Shown here: positions 52,319 through 63,682 of the stretch, piece by piece
How positions within the stretch are numbered: position 1 is the stretch's first letter
Layout: the number at the start of each line of letters is the position of its first letter
Assembly: GCA_004369085.1 (NCBI GenBank)
Contig: ML210195.1
Location: forward strand, 65,323 to 129,322
DNA from: Coprinopsis marcescibilis
Taxonomy: Eukaryota > Basidiomycota > Agaricomycetes > Agaricales > Psathyrellaceae
DNA length: 64,000 nucleotides
Direction: 5' to 3'
The notes under the pieces: model-generated
What the model was told of the DNA's origin: nothing
What the model saw: only the letters and a program-made list of their open reading frames with translations
Databases searched by the model: none
Program-made: the position numbers and the translations under genes

Positions 52319-54461
52319 ATGGCCCTTCGTCGTACCTTACGCACTGTAAGGAGCAAGTGCAACTTCAAATTCGCACTTTCAGATGGCCATTCAGGCACGC
52401 TCGCGGACACACTGAAGTCACCAGTCCCGGATCTCCTCAACACCAACCTCCCACCGACGGAAACGCAGATCTACAACGTCCTGAAAGCGATAGCCGGCAC
52501 GGAAACGGAGCTGTCATCCATCGAGTACCAAATTCACTGCACGGACGATGAAGATGAGACGCAGAAGCTCATTCGCAGACAAGCGGCGTGTCAAGAATTC
52601 GTCGAGGTGCATCGAAGAGTGCTATCGCTTTCACGAAGGCTCCCAACTGAAGTCCTTCAAGAAATCTTTTCCTGGTTTCTCCCCGCCGACCCCTCCCCGG
52701 ACGCCTACATTCGCAGTTGGTTCATACGCAGCTGGACCCCGATCCGTTTGGTATGCCACCAATGGAAAGCAGCGGTCCATTCACTCCCCGAGCTATTCGG
52801 CATCCTACCCAGCTTTCCACTCAACAAGAAAACGGAAGACCCGCGCTACATATCCCAGTTCAGCAGGTGGCTATCGTTCTCCAAGCATGCGCCGTTGTAT
52901 GTCTGCGTTATTGCTCCCTTCAGGGAGTATGACAAGCACCCCGCCTTGGAGGCTCTGATGGACCATTCTCATAGATGGGTGGCGTTGACCATGGAAACGA
53001 CATTCATGACTGTCAAATCCCTTTCGAGGGTCAGACGAAAGATGGGAGCGTTGCGATACCTCACGCTGGACGTGTGGCGGTATAACTCGCAGGAATCTCC
53101 ATTGACTGTATTCAAGCATGCAACCAGCCTCCGAAACGTCGTCGTCAACGGGATTTTCCCTCGGGGTTTGGCTCTGCCTTGGGCCGGCTTGGAGTCTTAC
53201 CGCGAAAAGGTCATTAATCGAGGGGGGCTAGCGGAGGTCGTCACCAACTCATTGCGTCTCCAACGGTTGGAGATCACCCAGATAATTGACGTCCCGCTGT
53301 TCGGCCCAATCACCCTCCCAGCTCTGAAGGATTTGCGGTTTCGATACGACGATGTTATCCCACCAGATAACGCTGTCAACATGATGACCTTGCCAGCTTT
53401 GGAGGACGCGCAGGTCATAGGGTCGTCCGGGGAGCTGATACCGGTTCTCATCGCCCTCGTCTCAAGATCAGACTGCAACAACCTGCGTAGGCTCGCATTT
53501 CGCACGCAAGCAGTCATGGTTCCTGGAGAACTCACAAAGTTGTTGGAGACGACGCCAAATCTCGTGGAACTCGACATTAGACACCCTCCCAACATCGATG
53601 CTGAACGTCTGGTCTATGATCCACACGTCACGCCTCTCGTACCCCTTCTAGAACGACTGTACATCCACTCGAACGGGAATTGGGGAGATGAAGAGACATA
53701 TCGACGGATTGGAAGCACCAGATGCGATGTTGACCCCTCTTTGCCCTGTGGTATCGTGCCTCTCAAGGTCCTTCGGTTCATCTTCGAGTTCGAACACGTT
53801 GGGTTTTGTACTACTCAACAGGCGGTTTTGGAGGACTGGTTCAACCCAAGAAAACGGGCCTCGCGGCAGGTGCAGCAGCTTTTGGAGTACAAGAATAACC
53901 TGTTGCTCCATTTGCCAGAGATTGACGAGAAGATGAATTGGGATCCGAATGCGCCAAAGAAGAGGGCGTTTGACTTGACGTATGCGAAGAGGCTGCATGG
54001 GACATTGTTGGACATCGAGGGTGTGGTGGTTATGGATGTGCACGACCTTCATGTGAGTTGTCTCGTTTCGCAATTAGTGTTGCGGATCTTCTGACTTGTC
54101 CCTCAGCTGTCGGAGCTGCATCTCATTCTGAAGAGGGTTTCAAGGTTGGGTGCAGGGCGTATTCCTTCTGAGGACAGATATCATTTCCGGGAACGTGCAG
54201 AGAAGATTGTGAAAGGGTGGAATCCGCTCTTTGTGCAGGTTATTGACCAGCTTCGTTGGGTTCGGGTGGGCAAGCTGTCTCTGGAGTATGTCTCGACATT
54301 TAGCGGTGCGTTACTTTAGCTCGCCATCTTTCTACGTCATTCTGACAGCACTACGAATAGATTTGAGGGATCATCCGGACGATGAGGTCGTGGAGAAACT
54401 CGTGTATGGAATTGAGGATTGGATACACGAATTCGACTTACTGTGGCATAGATATATGTAA
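52319..54461 (+). CDS. F-box protein with leucine-rich-like C-terminus
   Basis: This is a probable substrate adaptor of an SCF ubiquitin ligase. Exons are 52319-54052, 54107-54305 and 54361-54461, giving 677 residues. After a polar lead with a predicted helix (QIYNVLKAIAGTETELSSIE), the F-box is at about residues 106-160: LSRRLPTEVLQEIFSWFL, then TPIRLVCHQWKAAVHSLPEL. The remaining ~500 residues contain spaced LxxLxL-type strands (LRYLTLDVW, LQRLEITQI, LVELDIRH, LKVLRFIFEFEH), resembling the irregular leucine-rich sheets of Agaricomycete F-box proteins. An in-frame GTG at 52298 lies just upstream; the ATG at 52319 is the first usable start. It lies 315 bp upstream of NLR4 in the same direction, and a relic of its 3' part precedes the NLR relic at 8 kb. 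The substrate is unknown. Confidence 0.88.
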
Positions 54462-54776
54462 GAATGAAGTAGACCTAGATTAGACTAAACAGCCCTACGT
54501 TGGGGCCTCTAAAATTCAACCAATTCAAAGCAAATGACAGGCTTTAAATAAATAGGGGTAGGGGTGGGGTGACGGACTGTCTGCGACCCACACGGCCGGA
54601 AAATGCCGAACCTCTTTGGCTGCCCCCGACTTGCCCCTTTTCGGCGCTCTGACGGCCATGTCGTCCCGTTCTTTGCTTCCAGCAAGCCATGAGTCGACTT
54701 TGAACACAGAATACAATCAGTAAGATGATTATCGATTGAATTGGCTACGTTGAGCTGACTGGATAATCCTTGTTAG
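54462..54776. promoter_or_regulatory. 315-bp spacer, F-box 3' end to NLR4 start
   Basis: It must hold the F-box terminator region and the NLR4 promoter and leader. No gene and no specific element is seen. Confidence 0.4.
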
Positions 54777-57700
54777 ATGTTCAAAGGGCTAGCTCGATGC
54801 CTGGAGGGCAGACGGAAAGGAAGACACAAACAAAGTGGTCAGTAGCTAACACGAATCAGTCGAATATATAATATGAAACCAAACTACTTAGGTGGTGTAG
54901 AAGTGCTCTCGGGCGCCAGCAACGTATACCTGCACAATGTTCAGATGCACGTTGCTGGGAGGGATTTGTCCGTCACACACGTCCACCAACAGCCATCGAG
55001 TACGCCCAATATCCCTCCTTTTTCGTGATCTTGCTGATCTCAATACGCTGCGTAGGTGCTGATTTAGAGATTCAAGCGTCCTTGTGGCGGCTACCTGATC
55101 CCAGAGGCTGCTCTTGGGATCCTTCCCGCACATGTTTTACCGGAACGCGTTCGACCCACCTCGTGGATATCTCGTCATGGATCGAGGCAGAGGATACAAC
55201 GGCAAAGGTCTTGGTTATTGCAGATGCAGTAGGGAGCGGAAAATCAGCACTGGCGCATACGATTTGCCAGGAAGCAGACAAGGAAGGTCAGCTTATCGTA
55301 GGATTCTTCTTCAACCAGATGGACCAGCAATCCACTCCCAACAACTTTATGGCTGCGCTCGTTCGCGGTCTGTGCGGCGTCAGCGAGCATGTCAAGAGGA
55401 GGATCGGCCAGTTGATTCTTGAAGATGGTACCCTGGCATCAGCACCGGTCATACGGCAATTTGAACGCCTCGTTTTACCCATATGTTCACTCCTTCCCAA
55501 CAATCGATTATTCGTCGTCGTCGTCGATGCCTTGGATGAGGAATTAGACACCGTCATTCTGGAACTTATTCGAGACTTCATCACACAACTTCCGCCCTGC
55601 TTCCGCATCATCATCACCGCTCGCCCAGAACCACGAATAACACAGTACCTGGAGAACCAACATCACATCACGCGTTTCTCCCGTTCCCTCACTGGGGAAA
55701 CCAGTCATGTCGATCTCGAGGTGTACATCAACTCCCGACTGGCAAGATCATCGTACGGAAAGTCGGTTTCTCCAGAACTGCTACAGGATTTCATAGCCAG
55801 AACAGAGGGCATGTTTCTCTGGGCTGCAACGGTCCTCAACCACCTTGATAACTCCTTCGATGCACTTGCAGAACTCCGCGACATCGTACACTCCAAGAGT
55901 GCTCATTGGCAAGAGGGCCAAGATGCAACCAAAAAGCTACACGACCTTTACCTGCGAATCCTGTCCAAACTCATGTGGACAGACCATCGATTTGTGGTCA
56001 AATACAACATCGTTGTGGGTGCCATCGTTACAGTGAAGCAGCCACTATCGGTCATCGGTCTAGCATCCTTGTATGGCTGGGATGGGATCACCGTTGCCGA
56101 TGTGGACAGGATTTGCACCCTCATACAGCCTCTCCTGCGGAATTATTCCCGCCACAATCCTCGACAACCAATCCGCCTTCTCCATCTCTCCGTGAAAGAT
56201 TTCCTTAACACTCATGCACCGTCCCCATATCATTTGGACTGCGACGAACATCACTTGAAGCTCTCGCAACTCGCGTTGTTGGCAGTCAAACAAGATCTAA
56301 AGCCAACGAACGTTCCTGCACTTGGATACACAGAGGGCGATTGGGCATGGGACGGCTCACCTTTGTCTCCAGATATCCCAGTTGTGCGCAAAGGGACTAT
56401 GCCGGAGCATCTCTGGTATGCCTGTCGTTTTTTGGAAAGCCACATACTGGACACGCCGGTCTCGTTGATTGAAAGGTCACACGTGGAACTCATGCACGAG
56501 ATCCTACTGTTGGATCCGAGACCTTTCCTTGAGGTGACTGCTTCGATGGGAATGACGGCCAACATCGAACGCCTCAAAAAGCGGGTTACGGTAAGAGTTT
56601 TATTTGTTCAACCATCAATCATTTTGCTAATTAGAGATTACTAGCAACTTTCGGCAATAGATTTAGATCAAGAAACTCTCAGGGAGGTGGCACGAACATA
56701 CTACGCCATCGCCAAATGCCTGGACAACGCCTGGCGGAGTGCCGAAGCGCTCTCAATCATCGAGGAAGGGACGAAAATCTACCAAAAAATCAGTTCCGAC
56801 AGCGATAAAGAAGACCCCACGCTCGATCTGGAACTGATCCTATCCCTCAACCTGTTCTCACTTTGCCTCGAAAACCTGCATCGATATGACGAAGCGCTCC
56901 AAACCATCCAGCTAGCTTTGGACCTTGCGCGGGAACTGGTTCAAGCCGATCCCAAATCTCTACAGCCATTCATGGCTAGACTACTCCTCACACAAGGGGT
57001 TATCCTCGAAAGACTAGGACGCCACGAAGATGGTCTGGCTGCGGATTTGGAAAGTGTGGCAATTTATCGTCGCTTGGTTCTCGTCGACGGAAAGAAATTC
57101 GAAGCCGATCTCGCATGGTCACTATACAACCTGGCTTGCGATTATAGCAAGATGGGGAGGTACGACGAAGCCATTGTACCAATCGAGGAGTCAATCGACA
57201 TTCGTCGCAAGCTAGCAGCCAATGATCCGGTCACATTCGAATCCATATTGGCCAGTTCCCTTCACACATATGCATATTATCTCTCCAGTCTAGGCCGTCA
57301 CCATGACGCCCTACTGGCTATCCGGGAGGCAGTTTCCATACGTCGACGTCTAGCCACTGCAAACCCAACCAAATACGAGACTCGCCTTTCCCACTCCCTC
57401 CACGCACTGGCTTCCCACCTCAATTCATGCAACCGTGCAGAAGACGCCATTTCAGTGGCTCTCGAGGTCATCGCTCTTCGACGTCGATTTACGGATAAAG
57501 ATCCTCAAGGATTCTCACCCCACCTTGCCGACTCACTCCACAACCAAGCCCTGTTTCTTGCAGGTTTGAACAGGTTCAACGAAGCTGTTGGGCCTAGCAC
57601 GGAGGCGGTATGTATTCGTCGCGATCTGGCGAAGCTAGAACCAGCCAAGTACGGGCCGGAGCTCGCTCTATCGCTGGCATCCCTGGCCTCACATCTGGCC

Positions 57701-58786
57701 TCGTCCCAGCGCATCGAGGAAGCCATACCGGTGCTGGAGGAGGTGATCGGCATTCGACGAGGACTGGCGGAAGGCGATCCTGGTGCCTTTGACTACATAC
57801 TAGCGGACTCGTTATACAATTGCGCCCTGCTACTTGCCCGTGCTGGAAGACTGCTCGACGCTTTGCAGCCCAACGAGCAGGCAATCAGTCTCCATCGACG
57901 GCTGGCGGCCCGGGATCCGGCAAGCCTTGCATCGTCGCTTTACAACATGGCTTGCTCCCTCCACGCTTGTGAGCGCCATGAGCATGCAGTAGCTGCGGTT
58001 TCTGAGTCGGCGGACATTCGTCGACGGCTGGTAGTGGGGCACGGCGCGGCTTTCGATCCTGTCCTCGCGAATTCGTTGCACAACCACGCGTATTATCTTG
58101 CAGTTTTGGGGAGGTCGACGGAGGCGGTGGAGGTTGGGGAAGAGGCTGCTGTGGTCTTGCGTCGATTGGTGGATATTGACCCTACTTTATATGAAGCTCG
58201 GCTAGCCAACACACTCTATAACCTGGCTTGTGATCTAGGTTCGTGCGGGAAGTTCCAGGACGCTGTGATCGCGGCCCAGGAGGCGGTTGGGATTCGTCGA
58301 GGGTTAGCGAATAAATGCCCGGCTGTGTTCAGGCCTGCGTTAGCAGGGACTCTTCACGGGAATGCCTGGCTGAGTGTCCAGTTAGGGGATGGGGAGGGTG
58401 GCGGAAAGGTTGCTGAGGAAGCTGTGGCGCTGTATGGACGGCTGGCTGCGGAGGATCCGGTGAGATTCGAGGGTGGGCTGGGGAACGCGTTGTATTGCCT
58501 CGCAGCTTGCATGGCTTTGCGGGGTATGTATGACTCTGCGGTCGTAGTGGTGCTCGAGGGATTGGATGTCTATCGACGATCACTTTCTCCGCAGTCTGAT
58601 TTTAATCGAGGTGGCTTTTCCAAGGAGTTTTACTCGTACACTAAAGTCCTGACACATTCGGCGCGGGGTGATAGTCCTGTGGAGATATTTCAGGAGGTGG
58701 AGGGATTTTATAGGTTGGCGGGGGAAGCGACATCTCCTTCAGAGATAAAGGTCAAGCTAGGGTGGGGAAATTCACAACACGAGTAG
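54777..58786 (+). CDS. NLR4: NACHT-TPR receptor, complete
   Basis: Exons are 54777-54837, 54892-54999, 55056-56590 and 56645-58786, giving 1,281 residues. Exon 1 encodes a short basic N-terminus (MFKGLARCLEGRRKGRHK). Exon 2, between phase-1 introns, carries the shared motif (VEVLSGASNVYLHNVQMHVA). The NACHT exon has LPDPRGCSWD, the P-loop ADAVGSGKSA (about 112-121), Walker B FVVVVDALDEE (about 209-219), IITARPEP, FLWAATVLNHLDN and LHLSVKDFL. The phase-0 intron 56591-56644 is matched in the relic at about 6.5 kb. The TPR exon encodes about 14 diverged TPRs from residue 580 on. The acceptor at 56644 is chosen because the alternative at 56660 breaks frame. Intact motifs suggest a working STAND ATPase. 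Ligand, partner and output are unknown. Confidence 0.93.
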
Positions 58787-59566
58787 ATGCCGTATTAGTA
58801 TCCCATAATACAACCGAAATTTGTTAACGATTTTCCAACGAGGATCTAATCGCGAAATCACTAAGGAATTGCTTGGATCTAATGCATTAAAAACCTAAAG
58901 AGCGGTATGCCGCTGGGATCCAGCTCTCTGCAGATGTGTGCTTGGGATTTCCGAGTAGTCTCAGCGCCTCGTTGGCCGAGTTCTGTTTCAATGGCTGTAC
59001 TTGCAACCGGCTTCAGGATGTTCAGGGCAGGTTTAGACTAGAGATTAAGAGACTTGGATCAGATTGGGATTGGGTGGCTGTGCACGACAACGTTGGCCAG
59101 CGCCAACTCGAGTCTCTAAGGTTCCGAACTTCCGTGTAGCCTGCTTGTGCATAGTCCACTCTGCTCTACTGCGCCCGGACCCTGGTAAGTTGGACGACTC
59201 CACCATGTATGAAGTGAGGACGTTCGAAGCCGCTCCATGAAAGGCGTCTGGTCATTAGCAGCAGAGACTACGACTCTCCACTGGCTTGTGTTCTTGAAAA
59301 CTATGGCGAAAAGCAGTCGTAGTCAGCGCCCAGTCTGACTCTCTCTTACACTCTCACTCTGTCGAGAAATGCCTGTTTTGTGACCTAGAAGAGTCATTCC
59401 ACAGCTAAATGGCTGCGCACTGTCAGATACCCTCCGCAATCGACACTGTTAACTTCTACGGCAGCTGACTGCATGGACACATTTTAATGACGTTTGCAAC
59501 GTGTAGCATTCGTATCCAGTGGCGTATATATACTGGGCAAGTGCGCAATTGACCTGGTCAACAACC
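58787..59566. other. Intergenic NLR4 to Arf-like gene (0.8 kb)
   Basis: No gene is visible. A TATATATA-like run at about 59524-59531 lies about 40 bp upstream of the Arf-like start codon and could be its TATA element or part of its leader. Only its position supports this. Confidence 0.45.
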
Positions 59567-60736
59567 ATGACATCCCATATTCGCAACCTCATAGAACGAT
59601 TCAGTCCTAAGGGCCCAGATAGGATTCTCATCGCTGGCTTGGACTATACTGGAAAAACAACCCTGCTTTACTTCCTGAAGCTGGGAGAGATTGTCCAGAC
59701 GATCTCGACCCTGGGGTTTAACGTCGAAACTGTTGATATTCCTGTCGCGTCTGGAAGCAAACTCAAGCTCGAAATTTGGGAGGTTGGGTCCGGGTGCGGT
59801 GGGGTTAGAACTATGGCGCTTATGCTGCGACACTATACGCCAACATCAAAGGCTATCGTCTGGACTGTGGATGCTGGAGACAAGACTCGTCTGGAGGAGA
59901 GTGTGGAAGCGTTGAGGTCTGTCCTTCAGGATGCGGAGCACGAAGCGGGAGATTCCACGGCACGAGTGCCAGTTTTGATGTAAGTTGACCACTACCCTTG
60001 GGATTTGTTTGTGAACTAAGGTTATTTAGTCTGGGCACGAAAAGCGAGACGAACAATACCCTTTCTGTTGACGATATCAGGAAGGCCTTTGCACCAGTGA
60101 CCAACGGTCGCATCGCCGCCGTGTACAATATATCCATCAAATCTCAACCCCCGAAAGGTTTGACAGACGCATTCAGTTGGCTTGGTCTCGGATTGGAGAT
60201 CGCAGCCAATGTGAAACCTGGTGCTCCTCCACCAGAAGTACCGATGAATGTGCTCCAACCTCGTGAACCCAGCGTTCTCGCCAAGCGGCTGGACTCTTGG
60301 TTGCGTCGCGTTGACGACGATCTCGCTCCAGAAGATTTCGTTGCCAAATTCAACGCGTACGACCTTCCTTCATGGGACCATTACACACACATTCGCATTG
60401 GTTATCTTTTGTTGATGGCCCATGGTCGTCAGAAAGGTCTGTCTCGCCCTCGTCTCCGTTTTCAGCAGCTGATTACATCTCCTGCGCGTAGGAAAGGATA
60501 TGATCTTTGAAGGCCTCGCCAACTACATCGCCAACAACGCGCAGACGAATGGTCGAGCATTCCACGTCTCCATGACATATTTCTGGATACAGATCATCCA
60601 TTTTGGAATTCGAAACATGCCTCCTTCTCTGGTAGAACATGCGAAAGAGGATACCGGGGTACCGTCGTATCCATCTCCTGGAGACTTTTTCCGGTTCTTA
60701 CTCGTCAACCCGCACGTGGTGGATGGAAACATATAG
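59567..60736 (+). CDS. Arf-like GTPase fused to an uncharacterised C-terminal domain, apparently cut short
   Basis: Exons are 59567-59979, 60030-60436 and 60492-60736, giving 354 residues to the first stop. The N-terminal domain is Arf/SAR-like: P-loop GLDYTGKTT and a switch region around TLGFNVETV. Key residues are altered: the usual WDVGGQ is IWEVGSG, so the catalytic Gln and DxxG Asp are absent, and the NKQD element is TKSE. Residue 2 is Thr, so there is no Arf-type myristoylation site. The C-terminal half (about 245-350) has a distinct pattern, [19 protein letters not shown] then [17 protein letters not shown]. From memory this resembles stand-alone uncharacterised proteins; I cannot name the family. 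The frame continues 41 sense codons past the TAG at 60734 to a second TAG at 60860. It may be a degenerate or pseudo-GTPase. Confidence 0.8.
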
Positions 60737-60862
60737 ACCGATTACTATTCCAAGGAGGTGATTATGAGTGCAGAGGCGAAGGCAAACATGGTCCTGCCTG
60801 ATAAGAAACCTCTTCCTAGTCTCGTAATCAGAGACGCAATTACATCTTTCGGATCCAAGTAG
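60737..60862 (+). pseudogene. In-frame extension beyond the Arf-like gene's stop
   Basis: Directly after the TAG, the same frame stays open for 41 codons and looks protein-like (TDYYSKEVIMSAEAKAN then LPDKKPLPSLVIRDAI). One base (TAG to TGG) separates the two parts. The likely cause is a recent nonsense mutation, or a sequencing error, in the original last exon. Stop-codon readthrough is a less likely alternative. Confidence 0.6.
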
Positions 60863-61125
60863 TGACTGTACGTATAGTATCGGATAGAGTACCGCATTGC
60901 GGTTGAGCAATCAATATCCTTCCCAGTTCACACTGTCACCCACCACCGTGACCATGCCGTTCTCGAAAGTCGGATATGTGTCGCTCTCGTGAAATAGGGG
61001 CTCGGGGGCAATAGATGCCGTAACACCAGCCGGCATTGCCCTCGGCAATCTCCACTTTGGTTGCGGAGCGACGGCGAACCACAATTAGCTTTCAGCACCG
61101 AACCTGAACGTCGTCCCTGCGAATC

Positions 61126-63682
61126 ATGTCGAGCACGATATCTACAGTGGCGTCTGCGACATCTCAAGCAGCCACAGCGACCTCCTCGGCAGCATCAGGG
61201 ACCTTCAAAGCAAGTCCCAACCTTAAGGTGTGTTTCACGGCTGGTCGCGACCGACAAGACTTGAACTCAACGTACATCACGCACAGGTTGTCGGTGTGAT
61301 CTTGGCAGTAGCCAGCGGTGTTCTTATTGGTTCAAGTTTTGTGCTGAAGAAGAAGGGCTTGATTCGCTCGCAGGCGGGCGGAGAGCTGGGAGAGGGTGTG
61401 GCATACCTGAAGTCGGTGAGCAGTGCGCGATTAGAATGGCGTAAATGTGTACTGACCCAATGCTAGCTCCTATGGTGGAGTGGAATGATATGTAGGTTGC
61501 AGCATGGTCGAGGGACTCGAAGGGTACTGACGTTAGGAAATAGTGATGATTCTAGGGGAATTGTGCAACTTTGCTGGTACGCCCCGTCTTATCTGTCCCT
61601 TGTCTGTGGTTGACCGAAGTTTGTGCAGCATATGCCTTTGTTGAAGCCATCGTCGTTGTACGGACTCAGTCATTTCATTTGTCGTCAAATCGTTTAATCG
61701 AACCCCTAGACACCGTTGGGGGCACTCTCAGTAGTGGTTTCGGCCGTACTATCCTCAATATTCCTCAAAGAAAAGCTCAGCTTTTTTGGCTGGTTAGGAT
61801 GCGCATTATGCATTGTGAGTATTCGCCCGGCACTCGCTGCCAGTATCTAATTACTCCTTAGCTTGGTTCAGTCATCATTGCGCTTAATGCGCCGCACGGC
61901 CAGACAATTGGACAGATCAGAGAGTTTCAAAAGCTCTTCCTTGCCCCTGGGTTTTTGGCTCTGATATCCGTCCTCATCGTCACTTCCCTCGTCATTGTGA
62001 TCTACTTTGCGCCGCGATATGGAAAGAATAGCATGTTTTGGTACATCTCTGTCTGCAGCATGATTGGAGGGATCTCAGTCAGTGTCACTACTGGCCTGGG
62101 TGCCTCTATTGTCTCCACCGCAATGGGAGATAACCAGGTAAGCATTTCTGTTAGCTTCGCATCAGTCATTGTGCTTACCCCGCATCCCAGTTCACGCACT
62201 GGTTCATGTACTTCCTATTTGGATTCGTCGTTATAACATTATGTGAGTATTTTTGCCTGTGGAGCGTTGCAACGGTGTTATTGACTGGTGCAGTGATCGA
62301 GATTTATTATCTGAACATTGCTTTGGCACTTTTCAACACCGCCATGGTGACCCCGACCTATTATGTGATCTGTATGTATGCTATGCTTTTGCCTGGATCG
62401 CTCTAATCCCATCACAGTTACGTTTTTCACAATGGTCACGACTATTGTGCTATTCCAAGGCCTGAAGACGACTGTCACTGGAATCATCACCATCGTGATC
62501 GCATTCGTGGTCATCTGCATTGGGATCACGATTCTGCAAATGTCCAAGGTCGATCCGAAAGAGTTCAACAAGCTCGACAGACGGTCCACACTGCTCCTGC
62601 AAGCCGCCAAGGCACAGACGGAGGATGTCGACGAGAAGGGCGTTATTGGAATCGAGAATCCGGGCATGGACACCCTCCGAGGCTCGTTTGGCACCGTTGG
62701 AAGCATTATCCGCGCACGTACTATGCGGCGGATGAGTCAAAACAGCAGGCAATCACGAGTTCCTGGATCCGTTCCTGCCTGGGACAATGACGAAGGCGGA
62801 ACCAACAATCCAGCAATTGGTATGAAGCGGCACCAACTCTACGACGCTCCTGTTCCGCGTTTTGGAGATGACACCGGCTCAATCCGTGCTGCGTCGATAC
62901 ACTCCCAAACGGATGCACGGCGGAGACCCACCATCAAATTCGATGAACGCGATCTCGTACATTCGTATCTGCGGCCTGGACAAGGCGAGACAGCAACGCA
63001 TGAGCATCGACAAGCCGTCGGCACCACCCCCACTACACCATCATACCCACCGCTACCAGCCATCCCATCTGGCGATCTGATTGGCTCCGACCTCGACGCA
63101 CTGCGAACGCCTTCCCAGGCATCCTTCACCACAAATGTAGCAGGGATTGGATCAGGAGGTGGTGGAGCACCTCCCCCAAGTTCTGATGCGAGTGCCGTTC
63201 GCGGCAGCACGATGGTGGCTCCGAGCAGTAGTGTCAAAGATGATGACAACGCCAGCCAGCTGCTTTCCATGTCTTCCTTGCTCTCGCAAGAACATTCGGT
63301 GCATAGTGCGCCTGCCACGATGTACCAACGATACCGATCGGATGGACTACCTCAACGGAAGGACTCGAGGGAGATTTTCGAGAGGACTCCAAACCCATTA
63401 CGGGATACCCTGTTGTCGTTCCCGTCTGTGACGGATTCGGCACGGAGCGTCGACTTCGACGATGACGCGATAGAGCAAATCAAAAAAGGGGAGGAGAAGG
63501 AGAAGCAGAGGAAGCTAAAAGAAAAAGCCAAAGCTGGGTTGGCGAAACGCTATCCGAAATCTCAGGACGACACCGAGGAGAGTGAGAGGCTCTGGCACAA
63601 ATCGACGCTGTCGGAATCAGATTCTGCACCCGAGGAACTGCCTCCAGATGTAACCGGCATTCGGTTGGTGCAGCGCAAGTGA
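61126..63682 (+). CDS. NIPA-type magnesium transporter
   Basis: This membrane Mg2+ transporter belongs to the NIPA (DUF803) family. Ten exons are 61126-61227, 61287-61415, 61467-61491 (25 bp), 61544-61576 (33 bp), 61629-61657 (29 bp), 61710-61814, 61862-62137, 62191-62242, 62294-62371 and 62418-63682. They join without a frame break to give 697 residues. Family blocks are all present: [106 protein letters not shown] and [16 protein letters not shown]. About nine membrane spans end near residue 305. The ~390-residue C-terminal tail is cytosolic by inference, Ser/Pro-rich and disordered, with a basic coiled segment near the end ([19 protein letters not shown]). The start ATG at 61126 follows an in-frame Ser/Thr/Ala-rich lead. 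Confidence 0.95.

Noticed and set aside
56661..56667. Alternative acceptor CAATAG at 56660 for NLR4
   Set aside because: It breaks the reading frame; TAG at 56644 keeps phase 0 and fits the length seen in NLR3.
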